Origin: Lycium barbarum
Taxonomy: Eukaryota; Streptophyta; Magnoliopsida; Solanales; Solanaceae
DNA length: 64,000 bases
Direction of reading: 5' to 3'
Assembly (NCBI RefSeq): GCF_019175385.1
Contig: NC_083338.1
Coordinates: forward strand, 67,240,884 to 67,304,883
The position numbers were made by a program, and so were the translations under genes. Below the pieces are notes generated by a model, which saw only the letters and a list, made by a program, of their open reading frames with translations, was not told the DNA's origin and did not search any database. Below, one piece after another: positions 10,450 through 20,778 of the stretch. Positions within the stretch are counted from its first letter, which is position 1. Every line of letters starts with the position of its first letter.

Positions 10450-11800
10450 TCACTGGTCGAAGTTAGGAAACTGAGACTTTAGAAATGAATAATCTTCCCA
10501 TGTCACCTCGTCTCTTGACAAATTGTCCCATTGCACCAACACCTGTGTTTGCATGATTTCTTCGTTTGATCATCCTCCTTTATAAGATTGCAATCGGTTC
10601 TGCTAAGATTTGGCCATCGTCTGATTCAAAGGGGGGGGGGGGGGGGGGGGGTCTTGGGATGGAACAACCTAATCGCCGATCTTCTTCTTTAGCTGAGAGA
10701 CGTGAAAGACTGCGTGGATTTTAGATGTTGCTGGTAATTTGAGTTCATACGCAATGGACCTTAGTTTCTTAATCACCTCGTAGGGACTAAAGAACTTCAC
10801 CGATAACTTCAAATTCTTCCTCATTGCAACTGACCTTTGCCGATATGGTTTTAATTTCAAGTAAACCATGTCACCAATTTCAAAAGCCCTTTCACTCCTC
10901 TTTGCATCTGCGCATTGCTTTGTTCTGTTCAGTGCCTTTATGAGATTATCCTTAAGGATCCTGTTGATAATTTGTCTGTTTATAATCAAGTGATCGACAA
11001 CTTCTAATTTTGATTGTGCTACCAGTTCAAAGGAGGGTAATATGGGTTCATACCCATAAAGAGATTTAAAGGGTGTCATTCCTATGGCTGATTGAAAATT
11101 GGTATTTTACCAAAATTCTGCCATAGGAATCCATTTGCTCCATTCCTTGGGACGATGACCTGTAATACAGCATAAGTAAGGTTCGACACACTAATTCAAC
11201 CTTTTTGATTGTCTATCTGATTTGTGGGTGATAAGCCGATGTTAGCCTTTGATCCACTTGTAATCCGTTAAAAAATTTCCTCCAGAACAAACTTGTGAAT
11301 ATTGGGTCACGATCAGACAAAATTGAAGTGGGGACTCCATAAAGCTTGCAGATGTTGTAAAGAAACAACTGAACTATTTGGGAAGTATTATAGGGGTGAG
11401 ACAAGGTGAATAAGTGTGCGTATTTAGTGTACCTGTCTGTGACCACTAATATGGTGTTTTTTCCATGTGATTTTGACAGCCATTCGATGAATTCCATAGC
11501 TAGGTGCTCCCATGCTCTGGATGGGGTGGGAAGTGGTTGTGAAAGGCCAGGGTATTAAACATGTTCTGCCTTGTTCCTTTGACAAACTTCACAGCATTTG
11601 ACACTTTCTTTAACATCAGTTAGTAAACCAGGCCAATAGAATAGTGCTCTTAGGATTTGTTGAGTTCCTTGATTCCTGAATAGCCTCCCCAAGGTGTTGT
11701 ATACATCTGATCAATTAGTTGTTCCATTAAATTCCCATGGCTACCCACAAATAACTTTCCATCAACTCTAAGTAGTCCATTTTGCACAGTAGCATTAGCT
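10450..11800 (-). pseudogene. H2 integrase and chromodomain-like tail
   Basis: Minus-strand integrase of H2. The core near 11497-11213 has VVTDRYTKYAHLF, SILSDRDPIF and TSAYHPQ. The first catalytic aspartate of the family MDF motif is glutamate here (MEFIEW), and the frame breaks just before the expected glutamate. The C-terminal region (11079-10669) has MTPFKSLYGYEP, GDMVYLKLKPYRQ and HAVFHVSQLKKKIGD. A TAG at 10669-10671 stands where a CAG fits. Past a 21-bp G run, reading continues as VLVQWDNLSRDEVTWEDY, a chromodomain-like module ending with TGA at 10450-10452. The zinc-binding part is decayed. Integrase inserts the cDNA; this copy is inactive. Confidence 0.88.
10631..10651. repeat. Homopolymer G(21) in H2 coding region
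   Basis: Twenty-one G residues on the plus strand, lying in the linker between the H2 integrase C-terminus and the chromodomain. It could be slippage expansion of a short C run or a sequencing/assembly artefact. Confidence 0.9.
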
Positions 11801-12255
11801 AGTGCATTTACATCAACTTCTAGTTGTGCTTATTGTTTTGTTTTATATCTCTCAAGTGTATCTGTATTTCATTTTGGTTGAATAGTTGTCAACCCATTTC
11901 ATTCATCATTGTCCTCAAACCTTCTTGATAATGCATCTGCTACAACATTCTCTACTCCTTTCTTGTAATGTATTTCATAACTCAAGCCCATGAGTTTAGA
12001 AATACCTTGTGTTGAAGGGCAGTAGTGATTCTTTGGTCTCTCAGGAACTTGAGACTGAAGTGATCAATTCTAATAGTAAAATTACTGGGCTGCAAATAAT
12101 GTCTCAATTTTTCTACTTCCATTAACAATGCTATTAACTATTTTCATAAGTTGAGAGGCCCAAGTGATTAGGACTCAAAGCTTGACTAAGGAAAGCAATA
12201 GCCTTGTGCTGCCGCATCAAAACTGTACCCATATAGTATCTCTAGCATCTACTTC
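11801..12255 (-). pseudogene. H2 RNase H C-terminal fragment (copy 1)
   Basis: Minus-strand RNase H tail with the segments IDHFSLKFLRDQRITTALQHK, cut by a frame change, and [13 protein letters not shown]. It ends at LTR C, with the last five host bases ACTTC at 12251-12255. The same segment is present again at 31226-31709, apart from a 15-bp deletion here near 11829. RNase H continues into the H2 reverse transcriptase at 37143, also after an ACTTC. Confidence 0.82.
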
Positions 12256-15200
12256 TGTCACGACCCAACCCCGTGGGCCACGACTGACACCCTACTTGGG
12301 CACTCAGACAGACTTACATATCCAATTATCAAATCCAAACTTAACTCAAATTTCATATTAGCCATTTAAACATAATTCAAATCAAAACTTGTCTTAAGCG
12401 GTCACACGTATCAAAATATCATATCAGAAAGGGGGTCAGTACGAAAGATGTACTGAGTATGTAAAGCATAGAGTACAGAAATGTAAATCACAACTGAAAA
12501 ACAAACCGGATACAAAAGGGGAATACTGACCAGTATATCAAAATCTGTACCAAAACATATATATACATAATGCAGATAAAATCATGCAAAGCTCAGGAAT
12601 GTGGTCACCACTCCGACGCTGGTGCCACACACAGCATAACACCAGAAGGTTCAAATCTCCGTACATCCCCGAACACACATATCATCATAGCATATCGCCA
12701 GCCATATCACAGCATAACTCCAAACGGAACTCGGCCCTATGGCGAGGTCTCGGGAACCGTAACACAGCATACGGCCGAATTAATCATAGGGCGCACGAAT
12801 CATAACCGGCCCGGGAACCGGTGAACGAAATCATAATAAGGGCACGAGCGGAGTCGTGAGCAAACAATGCAAATTACATATCAAAATACTTTTGCAAACT
12901 TGATAACATCATATGTTGACTCATTAGTCAAAATAGTTCGAACAATTAATCAAAACGGGGTTTATTTCACAAAAGTATTTCTAAAATGGTAATTATGGTT
13001 CAAAATATAATCTAGGATGTCGTGGCAATCAAAACATTACTTTATAATGGCCAAATTCATAAACAAAAGTCTTTTACCAACGTTATACAAAAATGGGTCT
13101 AATAGAGCGAACAAAGAAGTCTCGGGGTTAGCGGGCCCACCTCGGGTCAAGTCGAGGTGGCGGACGTGAATCATGGACATTTGGGGTCTATAGAATCATA
13201 CATAGAGGTTTCGAAGCGATTCGATTACATTTACATAGATTTCGGACATTAGATCACTTTTCAACACAAATGAGAGTCTTATGGTTCAATTGAATTGAAT
13301 GAATAGTACTCAATTTCCAATTTGGATTTCCAAGAACAGAATTGCCCCGGGGCTCCAACATCGACCTAGTATACCTAAAACATGCCAAAAGAAGGAAATA
13401 GGGTAGCCTTACATACCTTTCGCGCTCCCTACGCTTGTCCAAAATCGAATCCCGTTTCGCTCAGAATCTACAAATGGTCAAAGTTACCAATTAGGAATTT
13501 CAAGACTTTAAGAATTTACTTATTTTTATTTTTGTCTACCGAAATTTCGGCAGCACTTCCCCTATACCTATAACACCCCTGAGGCTTAGCTCGGCTCAAT
13601 ATCTCAACAACAACAATCCACAATACCAAAGATATCACAACAAAATGGATCTAACGCTATTGTTCTTCTTTTCTACATAAAGCAATACTTCCATTTCAAT
13701 TTCAAATTTCCAAGCAAATCTCAAAGATTTCACATTCATCATTAACAATGATCATCACAATATAATTTGGAAGCATTTCATATCCTTCCCACAAAATATT
13801 CATACGATATACAAAATATACAACTTTCCACCAAAGTCATAATTCATTCAAAACTTCAAATCTTTAACATACTCATTCATAACATGCTTCCATATCCCAA
13901 ATTCATCAACCATCATCATAATTTGCACCTTAACAACTTCATTTTTATAATGTCATAAAATCATACTAAAACGACACAAACTTCTACATTCCATTTCAAT
14001 GCAAACTTATATCATTTTATCTTCATTTACAATGCAAGCACCACAACAACACAACTAACATATTAAACAAAAGTGATTCATTCCCATTCCAATTCCAATA
14101 CACCTCACGGCCACATACCATTTCTCCAACTTCAACCAAATTCATTCAACTTTCATTTCCAATATACATTCCATCCTACACACAACTAGAATACAACATA
14201 AAATTCAACACATCTTAACTACACAACCAAGCACTTACACGGCCACATATATACATACACACCCACTTTGCAAACTTCCATGTTTTCATGAATTCTACTC
14301 GTTTTCATACACTACAACACAAACAAACCTTTATAACATAATAACATGGAATGAATTCTTACCTTTTTCTTCAATCTTCTTTGCTCAACCATGTTGTCAT
14401 ATTGAAGAAACAAGGGCTCTTTCTTCCCAAACAATTGCACCATGTTGTAGAGGGCCCTTAATATAGTAGGAATACCACAAGAAAAATATTTTTGGATCAA
14501 GATTTGGAGGGGTGAAATCCCCTTGGACTTGTAAATGGTCACATTTACCAATTTGTAAGTTATAGATGCTACGAATTCAATTCAGCTTATATTTGTCTAC
14601 CGAAATTTCGGCAGCACTTCCCCTATACATATAGCACCCCCGAGGATTCAACTCGGCTCAAGATCATCAACAACAACCCAAACAACAACATCAACATCAA
14701 CAACAACAACAAACATTAGAAACGCAATATGGCACAACTAGTTCTACTTGCCGACATAATGCCACAACCTTCATTTCAACTACAATTTCCAAACCAATTT
14801 CAGTGATTTCACATTCATTATCAAACTAGATCATCACAACATAGTTTAGAAGCGTTTCATATCGTTTCCTCAAATTATACACACGATATACATAATATAC
14901 AAACTTTCCGCCAAAATCCTAACTCGTCCGAAACTTCTAATCTTTGGCATACATATTCATAACATGTTTCCATCTTCCAAATTCATCAACACCCATCATA
15001 ATTTGCAACCTAATAACTTCATTTTAATAATGTCGTAAAATCATACTTAAGCGACATAAGTTTCTACATTCCATTTCAAAGCAAACTCATATCGTTTTAC
15101 TTCCATTTACATTGCAAGAATCATAATAACACAACTAACACATTACACAAACTTGATCCATTTCATTCCATACAACTCCATACCACACGGCCAACTACTC

Positions 15201-16005
15201 TCTTTGCCAATTCATCCAATTTTATTCAGCTTTCATTCTCAATATGAATTCCATCACATTCACAATTAGAATACAACATAATTTCCATTTATCATTGGCA
15301 TATCATGCAAGCATACACACGGCCATACATGTATACCACACACCCACTTTGCAAACTTCTATTCCTTCATACAATCAACACATTTCTACATACTACAACA
15401 CCAACAAGACCTCATAACACAAGAATAAGGGATAGATTCTTACCTTTTTTACTCACTCTTCTTCACTTGAATGTGTGGTCACTTTGATGAAATAAGTGCT
15501 TCTCCCTCCAAACCAACTACACCAAGTTGAAAAGGGCACTCAATTTAGTAGGAATTTAACCAGAACAAAATTTTAGAAGCATGATTTTTGGGAGGCAATT
15601 TTCTAGTGCCAAACCCGAACCCCCTTTTTTTTTCTCTTCTAGTTTTGCTTTGCTTCTTTCTTCTATTCTTTCTCTTGAATCTTCTACTATATAGCCAATT
15701 AGTCACATGGGAATTTAATTAATTCCCATGGGCTTGGATCCCCCCCATGTGGCCGGCCAAGCCTTGGCTTTGGGCCTCACTTTACTTAAATTTGTTTTTC
15801 AAGCCCAATTGGTCAAATTCTTATTTTGTAATCCCCGAAACTAATTTCCAAAATTTCAAAATTGCCCTTAGTATTGTTCGTTACTCCCACATCAATATTA
15901 GTTCATGCACAACTCCTATGTCATATAAAATCAAACTTGACCTTAACTCTCAAAGATCCAAGATATTTCAAATTTTCCAAACGTGTGAAAACACGGGATA
16001 TAACA
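12256..16005 (-). mobile_element. LTR C copy 1 (long, internally duplicated)
   Basis: Minus-orientation LTR of 3750 bp, opening TGTCACGACC and closing GGGATATAACA. The left side has the target sequence ACTTC. The right side reads GTATT, not ACTTC, so the right junction is recombinant. It is longer than related LTRs because about 1.06 kb is tandemly duplicated (13469-15590). About 350 bp is missing near 12416, the break falling inside the hairpin loop; copy 2 shares that break but copy 3 does not. It has a donor-like site (GT at 13416) and a TATATAG near 15690. Small open frames inside it recur in copy 3 but show no domain. Confidence 0.9.
13469..15590 (-). repeat. Tandem duplication of about 1.06 kb inside LTR C copy 1
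   Basis: Two diverged direct units, about 13469-14530 and 14531-15590. Each starts with a TACAAATGGTCAAAGTTACC-like segment and contains the CCGAAATTTCGG palindrome (13536 and 14603 regions), CTCGGCTCAA, the TTCACATTCAT block and a closing CTTACCTTTTT block. Confidence 0.85.
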
Positions 16006-16461
16006 GTATTGACGTATTTGACTTGGTACCTGGAATTGGCAGTTCCGAAGGGCCAGAATGTTATATAGCCATATGTTTTGTAAGGCGTTATTGATATTTT
16101 CTGTGTACAGGGGATGATATAAGAAGAAACAAGGTCTGATGGAGGATTCAGAAAGTTGACAATAGATTTTGTTACAAATTATTATGTAAAAGCGGTGAGT
16201 AGGAAATTCGAACGGACTGATATCCGGACATTTATGAAGTAAGGGCAACGAAGGTGTATCTGTTATCATCAGGAGTCTGGGAACCTAAGATGAAAAGTAA
16301 TTACATACGAAATTGAAAGGTGAGCACTTAGGGCCGAAAAGGGTAAAATGGTAATTGTGAAGGAAAAGACGTGTCACGAGGGTGACCCGGGACTTGTAAA
16401 ACCTCGACTAGTCCCGAATCATGTAGTAAAGGGCATGCGCGGAAGCGGACCCAAAAATATC

Positions 16462-16550
16462 AGCATTAAGGCGTCGGATTCCACTAAAGTTTCGAGGTTA
16501 AGCGTGCTCAGGTGGGAGCAATCCTGGGATGGGTGACCCCCTGGGAAGTT
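16462..16550 (+). pseudogene. 5S rRNA-like segment
   Basis: About 89 bp that aligns by eye with most of plant 5S rRNA. Recognisable blocks are GGTTAAGCGTGCTC (A-box region), GGATGGGTGACC (C-box region) and CCTGGGAAGT. The first 15-20 bases and the 3' end of a real 5S gene are missing, and several paired positions have changed, so it is a derived piece. 5S-derived promoters are known in Cassandra retrotransposons and SINE3-type elements. This one sits in an internal region, not an LTR. Confidence 0.8.
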
Positions 16551-17509
16551 TACAAGGAATTCCACATATTCTGACATAAAAGACAAATGAAAAACTAGAA
16601 TAGCCTAAGTGAAACTAGATTATATGGGATGGTTGGAAACCTTAAAAAGACGCGTGGGACGAGGCAGACCAGCTCGGTAAAGAGACAAAGAGTGCGTCGC
16701 AGCTCGAGAATCAAGATAGGCTTGAATAGCGTTCGGAGATACTTTGTGGGCTAGTTGATAGTAAAAAAAAAATATATATAAAGGTATATGTGAATGTGTG
16801 GGATGTTCCATATATGATGACATCGATGGCGTGTGTGCTCTAGTAATCCGAGCTATGGTAAAAGAAGGTATTGATCGCGTAAGAGTACTGAAGTTCGAGG
16901 GACGGCAAGAATAAATGGTACAAGTGTGGCAAAGTAAGATGCTATTATCTTACCATAAGTTGGGATTGGAAGTCCTAGTAATAATGTTGATGAAGAAAGA
17001 GAGTGAGCAGATAGGAAACAGAGAGATCGGAATATCGGAAGGAGATTCGAGAACTGATGTTGATAAGTGAGGCTAAAGGAATAGTGGCTAGAATAAGGGG
17101 ATACGAAGTAAGAAAAAGGAATGCTTAGGTCTGTAATAACGTTACGAGGAGGGATTCATAAAAGAATAAGTATGTAGCTATGATAATGTATGAGCAAGGA
17201 TAAGGAGAGTAAAGATTCTACGCTAAGGACAAGAATGGCGGAACGCTGAAGAAATATGGACGTACAGTTACAGCACAACCGCGCAATTAAGGAAGAATCA
17301 CGAGTAGGTGGGCTAGGCAAGTAAAAGTACGAGTTGTGGATGGAAAAGTTTAGAAAATGTGGACAAAATGACGACATAGACAGAAAGCAGAGGGAGAATG
17401 TGCGATAAGAAGTTTTCATTATGTAGGTACAAGGTTGGAGGAAGGTAAGGGATAGTGTATAAATGAAGACTTCATAAGAGGACTGTTGGCATATGAGGAA
17501 CCCCTTAAA

Positions 17510-17527
17510 GGGGGGGGGGGGGGGGGG
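17510..17527. repeat. Homopolymer G(18)
   Basis: Eighteen G residues preceded by CCCCTTAAAG, resembling an expanded polypurine tract but not followed by an LTR. Confidence 0.9.
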
Positions 17528-17713
17528 AGACCATATCATCTTAGGACAACAAGAGGTCGCAATATTTTCAAGTATTAGAAAAAGAAACCCATAATATGAA
17601 ATTAGGATTCGTGTAAGGATTCAGGGGCTGGTTAATGAGGAAAGTAGGATGAAGGATATCGAATGGACATGAACCTCCTCCCGAAGCGCTACAATACCCC
17701 ATAATGTCAGTTG

Positions 17714-17749
17714 AACATTCGAGGACGAATGTTCTAAAGGGGGGGAGGA
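17714..17749 (+). promoter_or_regulatory. Palindrome plus polypurine tract before LTR D
   Basis: AACATTCG (17714-17721), a four-base loop and CGAATGTT (17726-17733), then CTAAAGGGGGGGAGGA directly against the TGTTATAG of LTR D. The same arrangement occurs before LTR E and in E2 and E3. Confidence 0.75.
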
Positions 17750-18025
17750 TGTTATAGCCCGTATCTTGTACATTTGGAAATCCCAAAGTCGTCATGGTAA
17801 GTTAAGGACAAGACCATTTTCAAAAGCTATTTTAATGTATAAGTTGTTATGAATATTATTAGTATGGAATATTGAGAAAGGTTGAGGTTTTTGAAGTAAA
17901 ATAAAGTTTAAAGTAAAGTTCGGGAAGTCTAGTTTCCAACGGAACAAGCGGCACCTCAATTGGACATCGGGGTAAGGAGGTATGAATATTAAAAGTTGGA
18001 GGGGCAAGTTACGAAAATAGTCTGC

Positions 18026-18590
18026 GCAAACGCGCCAGCGAGTGGCGCGAACGCGCAGAACAAAAATTTGATAATCAAGTTCAGGATGAAGTTTGTGTTA
18101 TGAGGAGGTAATAATAACATATATATGACATTTGGAGACAACATGATGTGAAATAGTTCATATGTTATTCGACGAAGAGCCCTCGTTGCTGCAAGCTAAG
18201 TGGGTCCCACACGTTGAAGTTTTATAAAGGATATATGAAGATATATACGAGTAGCATATGTAAAGTTGAGCAAGTCCTAAGAAGGACCCGCAAGCCAAAA
18301 ATGGGCATAAGCCCTCCAGAAGGACGATTTAAGGAAATGTTTTCGGATGATCTGAATTGGAGGGGCAAAAAGGGCATCATAAGTTTTGAATTTGGGAAAA
18401 CACCCAGAAATAAAAGTTGTAGCTAATTGAATTACCTTTCCAACCATAGGTCGTGGGTTCTCACACGATATCGGTATCAAAAGTTATGACCGTTTTACTG
18501 AACGAAGGTCCAGGCAGAAAAAGGCCAGCGCGAACGCGCTGAATACTTTACAGTCAGGAAATTTAACTCTGTGCGAACGCGCAGAAGCAT
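18026..18590 (+). promoter_or_regulatory. GCGAACGCGC palindrome clusters upstream of the LTR D TATA box
   Basis: Four near-palindromic units in two groups (18026-18050 and 18529-18590), for example GGCGCGAACGCGC and CAGCGCGAACGCGCTG. The second group ends about 30 bp before the TATA box. Confidence 0.5.
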
Positions 18591-18622
18591 TTTATGTCGG
18601 TTCTGGGCAGGACCCAGAACCT

Positions 18623-18629
18623 TATAAAA
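18623..18629 (+). promoter_or_regulatory. LTR D TATA box
   Basis: TATAAAA followed by a G/A-rich then C-rich leader. Downstream sequence (CCCAAATTTCTGGAAAATTC) resembles that after the LTR B TATA box. Confidence 0.65.
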
Positions 18630-19374
18630 GGGGAAAATCCCCCATTTTTTTTCAGCAAAAAGGCCCTCAAAACCATCCCAAATTTCTGGAAAATTCTCCA
18701 ACATTTCCACACCTACTTTTTACCCCAAACCAGGTATAATTTCCCAATTCCAGTCCGGATAGCGTATAGTTTTCGCTGCAGAATTGTATAGAGGGCGTGT
18801 GGTGGTCTAAAATTGGCATGAAAAGGTGAATATACGTCAATATTAAAGGTAGAAAGGTATGAATCTCTTTCTATTTGTGTTAATACGCGTTTATTTACGA
18901 AGAAAACGCGATTAAATAATTGTATACTGAGTTGGTTAGTTATGAAAGTTGGAAAACAGCGTGTGCGCTGTTTTATGAAATATTTTGGAGTTGGAAATAT
19001 TATGAATAATGTTGGTATTGTTATTATTGTTGTTTGTTGCTGAATTGAGAATTCGGGCTAGGCATATAAACAGGGGAGATGCTGCCCGATTTTCGGCAGA
19101 ATATAGAATAGTACAATTTGACACTTGGGATAAGTGTGTGATAAGAGGACTAACATTAGTGTGAATCCTCCCAAATGTATATTTGCGAGCTTGGACGAAT
19201 AAGTGCAGCTAATAAGAGGTTGAACAGGTATGTGAGGCTTACCCTTTCATGCTTTTGGCATGTCCTAGAGCCAAGTAAGGTATGATATTGATATGTACAT
19301 TAGGGTTATTCTATTCTGTGATTCCGAGTCTGTTTGTGATCCGTATGTCCTCCCTAATGTAAGTGTCTAATAAT

Positions 19375-19700
19375 CATGATAGGCGAATTCTGACTTAAGT
19401 ATTCTGACATGCGTATTCTGGTATAAGTATTCCGGTCTGAGCATTCTGACATAAATATTCTGATGTAAGTATTTGGCATAAGTGTCCCGATATGAGAAAT
19501 TCTGATACAAGTATGTATTCTGATCTGAGCATTCTGATATAAGTACTCCGATACGGGTAATTTGATATGAGTATTCCCAACTTTGATATAAGTACTCTGA
19601 AGTAAGTATTCCGGTATAAGTATGCTGAAGTAAGTATTCTGACATAAGCATTCTGGTATAAGTAATCTGGTATAAGTAATCTATTATGAGTAATCTGTTA
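19375..19700 (+). repeat. Degenerate minisatellite in LTR D
   Basis: About 25 imperfect copies of a 12-15 bp unit like GTATTCTGATATAA. Both strands are open over part of it, which produces repetitive low-complexity translations that are not genes. Confidence 0.85.
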
Positions 19701-20778
19701 ACGGATATTCTGATAGTACGTTAGATTAATCCATTGAGTCTTGGTTATGTGCATTTAGTTTCTCACTACTCTGCTTGTGCATATGTCATGACTTCCTTCG
19801 CCGAGTCCCGGGCCGGTTTATATCGTGCGCACGGTTCCCGAGTTCCTCGCTTGAAGGCCGGGCGCCGTATATGAATTTCGAAGTATGATGTGTTACGAAG
19901 TATGATGTGTTTGGTTCGCTGAACCGCCTATATGTATATGTACATTTGGATATTATGATGTGTGTCGGAGACAGGAGCAAATCTTCTGGAGTATGATGTG
20001 TGTGGCGCCTAAGGCCGGGAGGCGACCACGTTTTCCCCGGGTCCTGTAAAGGACCGGATACCGTTCTTGGCATGCATGGTCTGTGTCCCAGTAAGTTGTT
20101 TCTGTTATTTTGCATATCGTACATATGCTCTGTATATCTGAGTCTGATTATGATCCCGTCTGTTATACTTTTGTACTTTTGATTCTGATTATGATTCTGT
20201 TTGCCGTATTCTTGCCTTACATACTCATTACATATTCCGTACTGACCCCTCTTCTTCGGGGGCTGCGTTTCATGCCACGCAGGTACGCCCAGATGATCAG
20301 AAGACTTGGCTAGGAGTTTTCAGCGGGATTGGCGAGCTCCACTTTCCATCGGAGCGTTGCCGAGTCTGAGTATTCATATGTTGTGCTTTCTGATTTGTGT
20401 TAGAGACTTTGCAGACAGAGTCGTGGGTACAGAGAGTCAGTTCGTAAGCAGTTTCATATGTTCACAGATTTTGTTAGGTCCGGTCTGAGATCTGTGTCTT
20501 AAGCGGCCCTGTTTGCTATGGTGGCCCAAGTGGCCTATATGTTCGTATATGTATGTATGTTCAGGCGATGTACATTCCGCCTGCCTATGGATTTGATGTG
20601 ATATGGCCGCCTAAGATGATGTCTGTTTTCCGTTTCTGTTAGAAGTCCTATTGTATGTTTCATGTGATTTGATCTGGAAATTTGAAAGGGTATGTATGGA
20701 ATCAGAGTCTGAGGGTTCGCTCGACTCCGTATGTAGGGTCGGGTGCCCATCACACCCTAGTAAGGTTAGGGTGTGACA

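Larger units (their letters stand above)
16006..17749 (+). mobile_element. Non-coding internal region ending in PPT and LTR D
   Basis: 1744 bp, purine-rich on the plus strand, with no long open frame and no gypsy domain. Its right end carries the palindrome AACATTCG/CGAATGTT and a G-rich polypurine tract abutting LTR D, so it is the 3' part of an LTR element's internal region. Its left end is fused to LTR C. It holds a 5S rRNA-like segment and a G(18) run. It may be a non-autonomous element or a long 3' untranslated region. Confidence 0.6.
17750..20778 (+). mobile_element. LTR D (3029 bp)
   Basis: Plus-orientation LTR opening TGTTATAGCC and ending GGGTGTGACA. A polypurine tract precedes it, so it is the 3' LTR of the element whose internal end is at 17749. 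It is followed at once by the middle of an RT gene (first bases CCTTT). The five bases on the left are not a repeat of CCTTT, so the partner target site has been lost. It has GC-rich GCGAACGCGC motifs at 18026-18050 and 18529-18590, TATAAAA at 18623, a donor-like site (GT at 19228), a degenerate tandem repeat (19375-19700) and the hairpin module (20226-20263). Confidence 0.88.

Noticed and set aside
12570..12824. 84-codon frame present in three copies (also 26898 and 36082)
   Set aside because: It recurs only because LTR C is present three times. It is within the LTR, has no domain and overlaps a second open frame equally well preserved.
16462..16550. Functional 5S rRNA gene
   Set aside because: The ends are missing, paired positions have changed, there is no tandem array, and it lies in retrotransposon DNA.
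19375..19700. CRISPR-like regular repeats
   Set aside because: Units are degenerate, contiguous and 12-15 bp without spacers, in a plant LTR; it is a minisatellite.
20682..20778. Start codon giving a continuous LTR-RT open frame at 20682
   Set aside because: The first 32 codons are LTR D. The RT begins abruptly at the LTR border, so the fusion is accidental.
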